From NCBI GenBank assembly GCA_032160705.1, contig JAVHVE010000031.1, positions 17,952 to 81,951 on the forward strand: a stretch of DNA of 64,000 nt, read 5' to 3'. Numbering within the stretch: the first letter of the stretch is position 1; each line of letters starts with the position of its first letter. Positions 33,368 to 43,896 of the stretch are shown here, piece by piece. The notes beneath the pieces were generated by a model. The model was not told the DNA's origin. It worked only from the letters and a program-made list of their open reading frames with translations, and ran no database searches. The position numbers and the translations under genes are program-made. The DNA is from QHXM01 sp032160705 (GTDB taxonomy: Bacteria; Acidobacteriota; Blastocatellia; Pyrinomonadales; Pyrinomonadaceae).

Positions 33368-34036
33368 TTATTTCAGGATTTCTCCCGTCTTCATAGACCA
33401 GAGAACCAGATCAAGCTCGTCGAAATCAATTCGCACCTGGCGTGCAAACTCTTTGAGTCGCTCCTCTGTTTCAAGATAACGAGCGCGAGTCGGCGGCGGT
33501 TCAGGCGACTGGACGACACCGAGTTCAGCGAGACTCCGCAGGATGTGTTTGTCAAGAATCGCGTAGCCTTTGAATCCTATGTTGCGGAGATAGTGGCTGG
33601 CTTCTTTGTAGCCGAGCCCCTTGATGTCGCGTGTCCGTGCCAGCCAGTCGCGGCGCGCGTGCTCGTCGGTGAAACCTGCAAGCCGCTCACGCAGGCGCAT
33701 CCCACAATCTTCCCGCAGATAATCGCGCGTCACGACGATGTAGCCGGGACGTGCCGCCGGATAGCGATGAGCGCCAGCTTGCGTGAGCGCCTCTGTCATC
33801 TCTTCACGGCTGCCACGCCCAAGCAAATGCCTGACGGCTTCGACGGAGCGCAGTCCCATACGCGCCGATGCTCCGGCAGTGAAGATGCAGTAGACCAACT
33901 CTTCCCAGAGTCTGTCGTCCGACCCGCTCTCCCAGACGTCGCGAAACTCCGCGAGCCGTGCGCGAATCTGCGCCCCGCGCGCCCTGCGCGTTGCACGTAT
34001 GTTTTCAATAGTGACAATTTGGTTGTCTCGTCGCAC
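33368..34036 (-). CDS. N-glycosylase/DNA lyase, Ogg2-type (8-oxoguanine repair)
   Basis: 222 residues, GTG start. HhH-GPD fold of the Ogg2 kind: LVYCIFTAGASARMGLRS, RDIKGLGYKEASHYLRNIG with the catalytic Lys of the hairpin (KGLGYKEASH) and the catalytic Asp following (YAILDKHILR). Ogg2 excises 8-oxoguanine and cuts the backbone by beta-elimination. Same strand as the TPR-protease gene, which follows after 25 bp. Enzyme identity is by motif and is a strong match to the Ogg2 family. Confidence 0.88.
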   Translation of the reverse strand: MRRDNQIVTIENIRATRRARGAQIRARLAEFRDVWESGSDDRLWEELVYCIFTAGASARMGLRSVEAVRHLLGRGSREEMTEALTQAGAHRYPAARPGYIVVTRDYLREDCGMRLRERLAGFTDEHARRDWLARTRDIKGLGYKEASHYLRNIGFKGYAILDKHILRSLAELGVVQSPEPPPTRARYLETEERLKEFARQVRIDFDELDLVLWSMKTGEILK

Positions 34037-34269
34037 GAGGATTTAATTAATGCAAGAGGATTCTAGGAGCGTGTTCCGAGCATTGTCAACGAACTTGGGA
34101 CTACAAGCGTATTGATTATTTTTGACAAGTGAGCGCATACATCCCATTGGGCGACGTGCAACATCAAACGAAAAGCGTCAGCATCTTCGGACTCAAACTT
34201 TTTAGAATCGAGCGGCACTCTCCGTGCTATGATGCGTCGCCTGTCAGGAAGTAGTTGCTGGAGGAAAGA

Positions 34270-35673
34270 ATGACCCGACACTTAAGCAAGCTCAGAATCA
34301 CTACCGTCTTCTCTCTCCTCATTCTGCTAACGGTCGCGCACACGCACGTCCGTGCTCAATCAAATACGGATGAACCGTCATCGTCGAATTACACGCGCCC
34401 GACCGTGCTGACGCGCCCGGTCGCTCAACCGCAACCCGCTCCCGCTCAATCGGCGACGACATCGCCCGCCACGCCCGACATCGCGCCGCCGCCTCAGCCC
34501 GTCATCATCACCCAGGGGCTGCTTGTGGAAACGCTCGACGGGAAAGTGGTGGCGGAACAAGACAGCAGCCAGGCTTACAATCCCGCATCTGCCGTCAAGC
34601 TCGGGACGGCATTGGCTGCGCTCAAAAATTTCGGCATCAATCATCGCTTCTCCACCGCCATCTGGACTAATGGCAAGTTTGATCCTGCCACCGGCACGAT
34701 CACGGGCGACCTGATAGTTTCAGGCCGTGACCCCTCTTTTCACTACGAGCACGCGGTAATGGTCGCGCGTGAATTGAACAAGCAGGGCATCCGTGTTGTG
34801 ACCGGCGATTTAATTGTCGCGCCCGGCTTCACGATGAACTTCGATTGGTCAGCGCAGCGTTCGGGCGATCAATTCTACGATACGCTCGACGCCACGCGTC
34901 GCTCGGCGGCAGCCTCGCGCGCATGGTACGAGGAGCGATCACTTGTCCGGGATGCGGAGAGTCTACAGAGCAGTCCGAGTGTGGCCGTGATGGGAGCGGT
35001 TTATGTTAGTCCGGTTCCGGCGGGCGCGCGCACGCTGTTGATTCATCGTTCGAGCAAGCTGGTTGACGTGCTCAAGGTGCTGCTCTGCTACTCGAATAAT
35101 TTTATGGCCGAGCGCATCGGCGACACACTTGGCGGTGCGGCGGGCGTCCAGCATTTTCTCACTCAGGAGCTTGGGCTGAACGCGGAAGAGATACGACTGG
35201 CCTCAACGAGTGGGCTTGGCGTCAACCGCGTCACTCCGCACGCGATGATGAAGATTTTCCGTGCGCTGCGTGAAGAGCTGGCGGCGAACAAACTACAGCC
35301 TTCAGACATCATGCCGGTCGCAGGAATTGATCCGGGCACGCTCGAAAAGCGTTACACCGAATTTCAATCGCGCGGCAGTGTCATTGCCAAAACCGGCACG
35401 CTCGTCAGGACAGACGGAGGCGCGAGCGCGCTGGTCGGACAGATGCGAGCGCGCAACGGCGAGACGCTGCTCTTTGTTATCTTCAACCAGCGCGGCAATG
35501 TCTGGCGCTTCCGCGAAAGCCAGGATGCACTCATCGCGCAGATACAGAATTCACGCGGCGGCCCCGCTCCCTTTAGCTATCGCCCAGTCGCTCTCAGCAT
35601 GCGCCTTGCCACAACTGAACTCAATAAGTTTCCCGCATCCGGCAAGGATGAATACGAGCCGGGAGAGCAGTAA
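34270..35673 (+). CDS. D-alanyl-D-alanine carboxypeptidase, PBP4/DacB type
   Basis: 467 residues from the ATG at 34270, with GGAGGAAAG in front. Signal peptide (TTVFSLLILLTVAHTHVRAQ), Pro/Thr linker, then a peptidase S13 domain: SAVKLGTALAALKNFG (SxxK), YSNNFMAERIGD (SxN), and IAKTGTLVRTDGGAS (KTG). It trims pentapeptide stems in the periplasm. The middle lacks the usual long PBP4 insertions, so it is a short version (E. coli DacB is 477 residues). An AT-rich intergenic leader of about 230 bp precedes it. Confidence 0.92.
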   Translation: MTRHLSKLRITTVFSLLILLTVAHTHVRAQSNTDEPSSSNYTRPTVLTRPVAQPQPAPAQSATTSPATPDIAPPPQPVIITQGLLVETLDGKVVAEQDSSQAYNPASAVKLGTALAALKNFGINHRFSTAIWTNGKFDPATGTITGDLIVSGRDPSFHYEHAVMVARELNKQGIRVVTGDLIVAPGFTMNFDWSAQRSGDQFYDTLDATRRSAAASRAWYEERSLVRDAESLQSSPSVAVMGAVYVSPVPAGARTLLIHRSSKLVDVLKVLLCYSNNFMAERIGDTLGGAAGVQHFLTQELGLNAEEIRLASTSGLGVNRVTPHAMMKIFRALREELAANKLQPSDIMPVAGIDPGTLEKRYTEFQSRGSVIAKTGTLVRTDGGASALVGQMRARNGETLLFVIFNQRGNVWRFRESQDALIAQIQNSRGGPAPFSYRPVALSMRLATTELNKFPASGKDEYEPGEQ

Positions 35674-35776
35674 GGCAAAAGTAAAAAGGTAAAAGGCAAA
35701 AGGAAGGCGGAAACCACTTTTAATTTAGAAGTGGTTTCCGCCTAACTTTTTACTTTTACCTTTTTACTTTTAACTT
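35673..35776. repeat. heptad hairpin element, GGCAAAA-word family
   Basis: Outer words GGCAAAA/GTAAAAAGG, inner stem AAGGCGGAAACCACTT / AAGTGGTTTCCGCCT, right arm CTTTTTACTTTTACC. It begins at the DacB stop codon. Confidence 0.85.
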
Positions 35777-35783
35777 GATAAAG

Positions 35784-35815
35784 GCGCTCCGGCGGCCTGA
35801 GAGTCGCCGGAGCGC
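35784..35815 (+). terminator. GC-rich hairpin downstream of the DacB-like gene
   Basis: An 11-bp perfect stem GCGCTCCGGCG / CGCCGGAGCGC with loop GCCTGAGAGT is followed by only TTT, so it is a weak intrinsic terminator. Confidence 0.5.
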
Positions 35816-36335
35816 TTTGCGCCCCATCCGCGCGCAACGTGCGGAGTCGCGCGCGGCGGGACGATCCCTTGGGTTGTTCATTTCGAGCACGCTGATTTGT
35901 TAGCTCGCCGTTCGCTTAGTAAGGAAACGCCGCACCGTTGCCTTTGAAGCAATCCTCTTCGACAATTAACAATGTGCTCTCTTGATGGTCGAATGCTCGA
36001 CCGGGCGCTCAAGGCGTGCGCGCCCGCTGCCTCTCACAGCAAATTGTGCGCCGCCCAACTATTTGCTCATCCAGCCATCGCTCAACCTCGCTCTTCGACG
36101 CGACTGCGCACGCTCGCCCGCGAGACCGGAAACGCTTTCTTTCCCTGAAAAAGTTGATGATTCCCCCGGCTGATGGTCGGAAGAATTGCAGACTGTGAGC
36201 GCCCTCGGTGCGCGCTGTCAGGAGAGACACGAGGTATGCAGCGCGCTTCATACCCTGTTACTGAAAGTTACGATTACCGGCGCACGCTGGTCATTGACAG
36301 GCAAATTTCCACTTGGTTTTCCGCGACACCTGACA
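35816..36335. other. intergenic stretch ahead of the pilus locus
   Basis: About 520 bp without a supported gene. It ends at the sigma-54 site. Open frames here lack a plausible ribosome site and family resemblance. The position upstream of a sigma-54 promoter suits activator-binding (enhancer) sites, but none is recognised. Confidence 0.4.
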
Positions 36336-36350
36336 TGGCATGCCTCTTGC
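36336..36350 (+). promoter_or_regulatory. sigma-54 (-24/-12) promoter of the pilus locus
   Basis: TGGCATGCCTCTTGC matches the consensus TGGCAC-G-N4-TTGC with GG at -24 and GC at -12 correctly spaced; only the C at the sixth position differs (T). It stands 73 bp before the first pilin ATG (36424). A sigma-54 activator of the NtrC family is encoded at the other end of the locus (45241-46608). Confidence 0.75.
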
Positions 36351-36423
36351 CGTGCTGTTGCGGGCACAGGTCTTCTTTGACCATGTGAGTTCGGACGACA
36401 AGCGACGCTTGCTGGAGGCAGCG

Positions 36424-37533
<1,110 letters not shown>

Positions 37534-37552
37534 GGACGAAGGCAGGCCAGGA

Positions 37553-38104
37553 ATGCACCTACAGAACAAGAAAACCAGGATGAGCAATGCGCTTAACAGC
37601 GAGCATTGCCGTTCGTCTGAACGCGGCTTTACTCTGATTGAAACCACCATCGCGCTCGTCATCATGATGATCGTCGGACTCGGTGCGGCATCGCTTTTCT
37701 TCTTCGCCGCGAGCAACAATCTTGGAGCCAACGACCGCGAGCTGGCGATGGCGGTTGCCCAGAAGCGCATGGAGTGGCTGCGCAGCATGCCGCTCACCGA
37801 CACGACCAGAACCACCGCTTACGCCTATCCCGGCGGCGGGCTGAAAGCGACGGCAGAGCCTGTCGTCGAAACCATGAACAGCGGCGGACGCCCTTACCAG
37901 GTCACGACGACCATCACCGACCTCGATACAGATACCGAAAACACCGCGACCTCGAATGCGATTCCGCCAACCGTCAAAATCATTACCATCAAAGTGATAC
38001 CGCTCGGCGCTGGCCCTGGGTACAACCGGGCCACTACGGTTTTCAGCTCAGTGACCTTGACTACGCAGCGCACGCTCAACCGGGTGGGGCCGCATCGCAG
38101 TTAA
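37553..38104 (+). CDS. PilV/GspI-like minor pilin
   Basis: 183 residues (or 174 from the ATG at 37580). Prepilin signal SERGFTLIETTIALVIMMIV with Glu at +5, then a helix carrying many Ala (ASLFFFAASNNLGANDREL) and a small C-terminal domain. Second gene of cassette 1, 19 bp after the first. Its paralogue at 41404-41883 shares ERGFTLxETTIAL and NDREL/ADRAQ-type continuation, showing duplication. Confidence 0.85.
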   Translation: MHLQNKKTRMSNALNSEHCRSSERGFTLIETTIALVIMMIVGLGAASLFFFAASNNLGANDRELAMAVAQKRMEWLRSMPLTDTTRTTAYAYPGGGLKATAEPVVETMNSGGRPYQVTTTITDLDTDTENTATSNAIPPTVKIITIKVIPLGAGPGYNRATTVFSSVTLTTQRTLNRVGPHRS

Positions 38105-38159
38105 TTTTGTCGGAAGCGTTTTTGACCGCAGTGAATAGTGAAAGGCCAGGCTTACTAAG

Positions 38160-38852
38160 ATGCGCGAGCGAAACATTAAACACGACGGCACGGCAGGGTT
38201 CTCTTTGATAGAGCTGCTGATTGCGATGACGATTACGCTGGTCGTGATGGGGATTGCGACGACGCTGATCGCCCGTTCTTTGAAGGTTCGCGCCCGCGAG
38301 AACCGGCACACGGACGCGCTGGCTGATTCGCAGCGCGCTCTCAACCTGATGTCACGCGAAATTGCCAATGCCGGATTCCGCATGAAAACCAACGGCATCG
38401 TCTGGCAGGATTCTAACGACGACAAGTCTATTCGCGTACTCGCCAATCTCAACAAGTACACAGGGGAAACGGACAACGGCGTGACGGAAGCAGGCGAAGA
38501 TATCAAGTTCTTCCTGGCTAACAACACGCAATATCTGGTGCGCTACGACGCCCATGCCGCAGCCGATCTGCAATCAACGGTGCTGGCCAACCGCGTCTCC
38601 GCCCTGTGGATTTACTACTACAACCAGCGCGTGACTTATACAACCGGCGATTGCACCACACCCATCACTACGCCCGCCGGAGTCACCAGGCTGACCAACG
38701 CCAATATCGCCAACGCCAACTACGTCGTGCTCGCCATCTGCGTGAACCTTCCTGCCGAGGGTATGCCCGACACTCCGGGCTACCAACCGGCCACGCAGAC
38801 ACTGCTTGTCTCTGACGTAACTCTACGCAACGCCAGTATCAACGATTACTAA
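38160..38852 (+). CDS. PilW-like minor pilin
   Basis: 230 residues. Prepilin signal TAGFSLIELLIAMTITLVVM (Glu +5). Then LADSQRALNLMSREIANAGFRM, the conserved region of PilW-type minor pilins. C-terminal half has SALWIYYYNQRVTYTTGDC. Third gene of cassette 1. Its paralogue is at 41880-42563, with the same SRE-IGNSGF block. Confidence 0.85.
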   Translation: MRERNIKHDGTAGFSLIELLIAMTITLVVMGIATTLIARSLKVRARENRHTDALADSQRALNLMSREIANAGFRMKTNGIVWQDSNDDKSIRVLANLNKYTGETDNGVTEAGEDIKFFLANNTQYLVRYDAHAAADLQSTVLANRVSALWIYYYNQRVTYTTGDCTTPITTPAGVTRLTNANIANANYVVLAICVNLPAEGMPDTPGYQPATQTLLVSDVTLRNASINDY

Positions 38853-38887
38853 AGAGTGTCCTCATGCTTGAGCCAAGAGGTTGATTG

Positions 38888-40645
38888 ATGAAGATGATCT
38901 CAGAGATAAAAAACATGACCTCCGACCGGAAGAATGAGCGCGGCGCGGCGCTGATCTCGGTGCTCCTGCTCTCCATGCTGCTGCTCATCGCAGGCGGCGC
39001 TCTGGTGCTGACCACCACCATGTCAGCCGTCAACGCGATTGATTCGACTGCCGAGATGCAGGCTTACTACGGCGCGGAAGCAGGGCTTCAATCAACAATC
39101 AATGTCTTGCGTGGAAATGTCTGGAGCGGCAACGCGACACCTGCGATCAGCTTTCGCTCCGCAGTCGAGCCGAGCGAATCGAACGCAGCGAACGATCCGG
39201 CCACTAACCAGAGCATTGCGCGCCTCTCCAACTGGCTGAACTATACGGACACGGCGAGTTACCCCAGCCACGTGATTGCCAACGGCGAAGTCGGCAGCCA
39301 CGTCATCGCCTACGACGTGACGGCGCGCGATCTCGACAACAGTAAAATTGTTAAGTATTCGACGACGGCGACCTTCGAGGCTGGAGCATCCGGCTGCATA
39401 GTCGCCGGGATGTCCCTCACCTGCGGGAGCGGAGCCAACACCTTCACACTTACTTACATACCGCAGGCCGCGACGACACTCACGGCTTATCCGGCTGTCG
39501 CTGCGGGATTGGGAAGTTTTCAACTCACGAAAATAACCAACGGAAATGTGAAGATTGAGGCGGACAAACCCGTCACCTTCCGTCTGAGGATTAACCAGAC
39601 TCTGCCCTGGGCTGGCTACGATATTCTCAACGCGACCATCTCAGGAGAAGTCAAAGCCGCCACCAGCGACCTGAAGATCAGCTTCACCGGCACGACCGCC
39701 AAAGTTGACGGCACGAGCTTCGCTCTCTGCGCCACCTGCCATCCGCTGACGATCAATTATGCGGGCGTCTCAGGCGTCGTGACGGCGCTTTCAAGCACTC
39801 TCACCGCACCCCAGCCCAAGCGTGTTCTCGTGCGCTCAATCGGCTACGGGCCAAAGGGCGCGATTAAGAGATTGGAGATGGTGCTCAATCAGAGCGTCTT
39901 CGATTTTGAAGCTCCGGCGGTCCTGACCATGCGCGGAGCGGACAACGGCACGAACATGACTTTTGAAATCGGTAACAGCAATGCCAAGCTTTATTCCGGT
40001 GTAGACAATCACGGCACGGAGATACAACTGCCCACTTTCGCCGTCTTAGGTGGCGATGTGGCGAAAGCTGACGCGGGCATTAAGAAAGAAAGCACGGTCG
40101 CAGACCCACAGATTGGTTATCTGGACATTAGCACCGTCCCGGCAACAACAACTGTCCCGGCTCTTCAGGTGCAAACGCCTGATTTTCTCCAGACGGCGGA
40201 TAAAGCGCGCGAAGCTCTGAACGCCCTGCAAACCACCGCCGAAAGCATGGGACGTTATAACAAACCGGCAAGCGGCGAATCCTACACGGTCAGTTCCTCG
40301 AACACGACGGCGACCGGCATCACCTTCGTTGACGGCAATTGCAATCTGGACGGCGGGTCGGGGCTGCTGGTCGTCACGGGCAATTTGAACATGAACGGTA
40401 ACCCGAGTTTCAACGGCGTCATTTTAGTGCTCGGCACAGGCGTTGTGAACCGCGATGGCGGCGGCAATGGCAACATCTACGGGGCGATGGTTGTCGCCAG
40501 TTTTAACCGCACCAGCGGCAACTTCACCGCTCCGTCCTTCAACACCAACGGCGGCGGCAACTCAACCATGCAATACGACTCGCTCGCGGTTTCGCGCTCC
40601 CTGGGAGCTATCGGCGCTGCTCCGGGCGGAATACGAGAGTTCTGA
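38888..40645 (+). CDS. PilX-like pilus assembly protein
   Basis: 585 residues from the ATG at 38888, with AAGAGG seven bases before it. N-terminal PilX domain: ERGAALISVLLLSMLLLIAGGALVL (non-type-a prepilin-like start with a small residue in place of Phe) and STAEMQAYYGAEAGLQSTINVLR. The last 100 residues form a beta-helix-like Gly/Asn block, GLLVVTGNLNMNGNPSFNG, then NTNGGGNSTMQYDS. Likely the largest minor component. Fourth gene of cassette 1. Confidence 0.85.
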   Translation: MKMISEIKNMTSDRKNERGAALISVLLLSMLLLIAGGALVLTTTMSAVNAIDSTAEMQAYYGAEAGLQSTINVLRGNVWSGNATPAISFRSAVEPSESNAANDPATNQSIARLSNWLNYTDTASYPSHVIANGEVGSHVIAYDVTARDLDNSKIVKYSTTATFEAGASGCIVAGMSLTCGSGANTFTLTYIPQAATTLTAYPAVAAGLGSFQLTKITNGNVKIEADKPVTFRLRINQTLPWAGYDILNATISGEVKAATSDLKISFTGTTAKVDGTSFALCATCHPLTINYAGVSGVVTALSSTLTAPQPKRVLVRSIGYGPKGAIKRLEMVLNQSVFDFEAPAVLTMRGADNGTNMTFEIGNSNAKLYSGVDNHGTEIQLPTFAVLGGDVAKADAGIKKESTVADPQIGYLDISTVPATTTVPALQVQTPDFLQTADKAREALNALQTTAESMGRYNKPASGESYTVSSSNTTATGITFVDGNCNLDGGSGLLVVTGNLNMNGNPSFNGVILVLGTGVVNRDGGGNGNIYGAMVVASFNRTSGNFTAPSFNTNGGGNSTMQYDSLAVSRSLGAIGAAPGGIREF

Positions 40646-40647
40646 AA

Positions 40648-40734
40648 ACGCGGAATGCGGATTTCGGAATGCGGATTGAAAAGACGAACCTAAGTTTTTC
40701 TAAATCCGCATTCCGAAATCCGAAATCCGCAATC
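40648..40734. repeat. heptad hairpin element, GCGGAAT-word family
   Basis: Left arm of words GCGGAAT, GCGGATT and TCGGAAT, right arm CGCATTCCGAAATCCGAAATCC. It separates the two pilin cassettes. Confidence 0.85.
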
Positions 40735-40748
40735 GAATGGGGCATTTG

Positions 40749-41366
40749 ATGAAAGAGCATAACAGCAATTGTTCTCAAAAACCCGCCGGGAAGGACGGCG
40801 AGCGCGGCGTCTCCATCGTCGAGATGCTGATCGTCGTCGTGATGATTGGCGTCGTGACGGCCTTTGCCGTGATGCAGATTGCCGGGGCGCAGCGGGCGAT
40901 GCGGCTCAGCAATTCGGCGCGAGAATTCACGAGCTGGCTCGAAAAAGCTCGACTCGATTCCGTCCGCCGTCATGCGATGACTCCGGCCAGCGCGGGCGAC
41001 CCGGATTTGAGGGCGAGCATAACAATAGCATCGGCCAACTCCTACACCATCACGATTGACCAGAACGGCGATGGCGTCTTAGACCCGGCACGCACGATTA
41101 CTTTTCCGGCGACGCATGGAGCAGCGTTCGCAGGCGTCGCTGTCCCCTTGACCATCCACTACAACTGGCGCGGTCGCCCCGTTGACGACGCGGGCAATTA
41201 CCTCGAACTCGCTTTCAGACTCCAGGACGCGAGCGGCAACACCAATCCCATTAATCTGAAGAGTACGGGCGATACGTCGCTTGAAGCCAACGTGAATACC
41301 AGCAATGTCAGCGTTAGCGCAATCAGCAGCACCGCCAACATCAAGGCAAAGACTTATGGTCCGTGA
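40749..41366 (+). CDS. FimT/GspH-like pilin, second copy
   Basis: 205 residues from the ATG at 40749, which has GGGG nine bases before it; an earlier in-frame ATG is at 40737. Prepilin signal ERGVSIVEMLIVVVMIGVV with Glu at +5. Then AGAQRAMRLSNSAREFTSWLEKARLDSVRRHAMTP, the same order as the first copy (SVMRLSASERELASYLEQARTDSIRRHA), which proves duplication. It lacks the Thr-Pro repeat and the extra domain. Confidence 0.87.
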   Translation: MKEHNSNCSQKPAGKDGERGVSIVEMLIVVVMIGVVTAFAVMQIAGAQRAMRLSNSAREFTSWLEKARLDSVRRHAMTPASAGDPDLRASITIASANSYTITIDQNGDGVLDPARTITFPATHGAAFAGVAVPLTIHYNWRGRPVDDAGNYLELAFRLQDASGNTNPINLKSTGDTSLEANVNTSNVSVSAISSTANIKAKTYGP

Positions 41367-41403
41367 TATGAGATTACAATGCATCAGCGCGGAGACTCAG
41401 CAA

Positions 41404-41883
41404 ATGAACCTGCTGAAGAGCGCACGCGCGTCCGGCGCGCAACCCGGCATGGGCGAGGATGAGCGTGGATTCACGCTGCTTGAAACCACGATTGCGCTGC
41501 TCATCATGATGATCGTCATGCTCGGCGTGGCCTCTGTTTTCGCCTTCGCAGTTGCTAACAATTCAAATGGCGCTGACCGCGCGCAGACGCTCGCGGTCGC
41601 GCAACAGAGGTTGGAGGTTTTGCGTAATGAGCCATTCTCGGATACCGCTATCGGCCCTGACCTCACCGCTGGCCCGCACACGCTCACTGTTTATCGCGGG
41701 CAGACCGGCACGACAGGTCGCCAGTATAAAAGTGACTGGACGGTCGTGGATAATCCGACGCAGACGCTCAAAACCATCACCCTCAATGTCACCCCAATTA
41801 CCGCTGGCCCGTCATGGGCGAGCGCACCGAGTTGGGCTACCGTCACCATCGTCACGCAGCGCGCGAAAACCGACCAGCCATGA
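41404..41883 (+). CDS. PilV/GspI-like minor pilin, second copy
   Basis: 159 residues from the ATG at 41404, preceded by GGAG at nine bases. Prepilin signal ERGFTLLETTIALLIMMIVM, Glu at +5, and ADRAQTLAVAQQRLEVLR like the first copy. It overlaps the next gene by 4 bp. Confidence 0.86.
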   Translation: MNLLKSARASGAQPGMGEDERGFTLLETTIALLIMMIVMLGVASVFAFAVANNSNGADRAQTLAVAQQRLEVLRNEPFSDTAIGPDLTAGPHTLTVYRGQTGTTGRQYKSDWTVVDNPTQTLKTITLNVTPITAGPSWASAPSWATVTIVTQRAKTDQP

Positions 41884-42563
41884 GAATTTTTTTGAAACAA
41901 CCGAATCAGCACAGAGCGGCACGGCGCGCGAAGCCCAATAACGCGGCGGGTTTTTCGCTCATGGAACTCATCATTGGCATGGCCATCCTGCTGGTGATGA
42001 TGGTCGGAGCCAGTCAACTGCTGATGAATTCGCTCCACGTCCGCACACGCGAGAATCAGAAGTCGGACGCTCTCGCAGACGCGCAACGCGCCCTGAACAT
42101 CATGTCGCGCGAGATCGGCAACTCGGGTTTCGGTCTTGACTACAACGGCATCGTTGCGCCGGATTCTCATCCGACGATTGCAACTGACCCAATCACGGCG
42201 CAGATACGTGTGCGCGCTAACACTTCAAATAACGACGCCGCCATCAGCCAGGCCGACGAGGACATCACATTCGTCTATCAGGGCGCGCCGACTTTTGCCA
42301 TCGTCCGCTACGACGCCATCACCAAAGCCCGAACCGTCCTCGCCAGCCGGATTGATGCCATGCAAATCACTTACATTGATGCGGCGGGCGGGCTCTCAAC
42401 GCTGGCGACTCCATCTGCGGTCTCAAACGCGGTGGGAGTCAGAATTACCATTCAAGTCAATCTTCTACCGACGGGCAATCAAACGGCTGCGAACACTCCA
42501 AAAGTTCTGTTGACCTCCGACATCGCGCTCCGTAATGCCCCGAGTGTTGCCAAGCGTTACTAA
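41880..42563 (+). CDS. PilW-like minor pilin, second copy
   Basis: 227 residues from the ATG at 41880 that overlaps the preceding stop (ATGA). Prepilin signal AAGFSLMELIIGMAILLVMM, Glu at +5; the shared block ALADAQRALNIMSREIGNSGF matches the first copy. The rest is more divergent, so the two copies are not recent. Confidence 0.86.
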   Translation: MRIFLKQPNQHRAARRAKPNNAAGFSLMELIIGMAILLVMMVGASQLLMNSLHVRTRENQKSDALADAQRALNIMSREIGNSGFGLDYNGIVAPDSHPTIATDPITAQIRVRANTSNNDAAISQADEDITFVYQGAPTFAIVRYDAITKARTVLASRIDAMQITYIDAAGGLSTLATPSAVSNAVGVRITIQVNLLPTGNQTAANTPKVLLTSDIALRNAPSVAKRY

Positions 42564-42602
42564 AATAGCGCACAGCACTTTTGCCCGAAAGGTCTACTCA
42601 CC

Positions 42603-43883
42603 ATGCGTAAAGCACAAAAGTTAAATCGTCCGAGCCGTAGCCGCCGAAATGAGCGTGGCATGGCGCTCGTCTCCGTACTGCTCATTTCCACTCTGCTTTT
42701 GACGGCGGGCGGGCTGCTTCTGTTGACTACTTCCATGGCGACAACCAACACCGCTGACTCGGCTTCGGAAATGCAGGCTTACTATTCGGCTGAGGCCGGA
42801 CTGCAACGCACGCTCAACGTGCTGCGTAGCCGTGATATTCCGGCGGGGACGATGCCAGCAGGACAAACCAAGCTGACTTTCCGTGACATCGCCTTGAACC
42901 CGGCGCTGGACAAATGGATTCCTTTCGACGGGCCGACCGTTGACGGAGCGAAAACAACGCTGGTCGGGACAAACGCCTACAGCGTCGCCATCACAGACCC
43001 GGACGATCAAAATCCTATCCAGGCGCTCAAGAAAATTTCGATCAATCCTAACTATCAGCCCGCTCGCTTGAATATCAAGTTGACTGGCTACGGGCCGAGG
43101 CGAGCTAAAAAGATTCTGAACATGCTCGTGGCTCGCTCCGGGCTTGGAGGATTTCAAGCGCCCGCGACAATCACACTGCGCGGCTCGGATGCTGCGCCTC
43201 CTCCTCCACTGGCGCTGGATACCGGCAACAGCAACGTCGTTCGTTATACGGGCAACGATGCTGCTGGCGGAGCAGGCATTTCCGCTTTCGCCGTCACGGT
43301 CCCGGACGTGACGCCGACACTGGCTGGCATCCAGAGGGCGAATCAAGTTGAGGGGCCGCCTGTCAGCGTGCTGGGGCCGACCTCGCCGATCCCCGGCGTT
43401 CCGCCAACCAAACAGCCTGACTGGCTGAACACAGCGGATGACACGCGCGCGTTTGTGTCCGATTTGAAGAGTGATGCCGTCGGCCAGAACCGATACTTCC
43501 AGACGAAGCCTGACGCCAGTGCTATGGGAACAGCAGGCGCACCCAAATTCACCTTCGTTGATGGGGATGTGGACTTAGGGCCGGGCAATAACGGCACGGG
43601 CTTCCTGGTCGTCACGGGCAACGTCACGATGCGCGGCAATACTGACTTTAACGGCGTCATCTTTGTGCTTGGAGGCGGTGACGTGCATCGCAACGGCGGC
43701 GGCAACGGCACGATCTCAGGCGGCATTGTAATAGCCAAGTTCGGTGCGACTGGCGGTTTTCAAGCGCCAACGTTTACCACGAATGGCGGCGGCAACTCGC
43801 GCATCGAGTACAACTCAACCGCAATTGGTGAAGCTCTTTCGACGATGCCTGGATTCCAGGTTCTCGGCGTGGTCGAAAAATAA
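42603..43883 (+). CDS. PilX-like pilus assembly protein, second copy
   Basis: 426 residues, AAAGG nine bases before the ATG. Same N-terminus as the first copy (ERGMALVSVLLISTLLLTAGGLLLL, then SASEMQAYYSAEAGLQRTLNVLR) and the same Gly/Asn-rich end (GFLVVTGNVTMRGNTDFNGV). About 160 residues shorter in the middle. The final gene of cassette 2, with the PilT gene following after 13 bp. Confidence 0.85.
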   Translation: MRKAQKLNRPSRSRRNERGMALVSVLLISTLLLTAGGLLLLTTSMATTNTADSASEMQAYYSAEAGLQRTLNVLRSRDIPAGTMPAGQTKLTFRDIALNPALDKWIPFDGPTVDGAKTTLVGTNAYSVAITDPDDQNPIQALKKISINPNYQPARLNIKLTGYGPRRAKKILNMLVARSGLGGFQAPATITLRGSDAAPPPPLALDTGNSNVVRYTGNDAAGGAGISAFAVTVPDVTPTLAGIQRANQVEGPPVSVLGPTSPIPGVPPTKQPDWLNTADDTRAFVSDLKSDAVGQNRYFQTKPDASAMGTAGAPKFTFVDGDVDLGPGNNGTGFLVVTGNVTMRGNTDFNGVIFVLGGGDVHRNGGGNGTISGGIVIAKFGATGGFQAPTFTTNGGGNSRIEYNSTAIGEALSTMPGFQVLGVVEK

Positions 43884-43896
43884 AGGACTTCTAAAA

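Noticed and set aside
34211..34226. Possible sigma-54 site before the DacB-like gene (CGGCACTCTCCGTGCT)
   Set aside because: Correct GG/GC spacing but -12 box is GTGC not TTGC, and there is no activator nearby; too weak to call.
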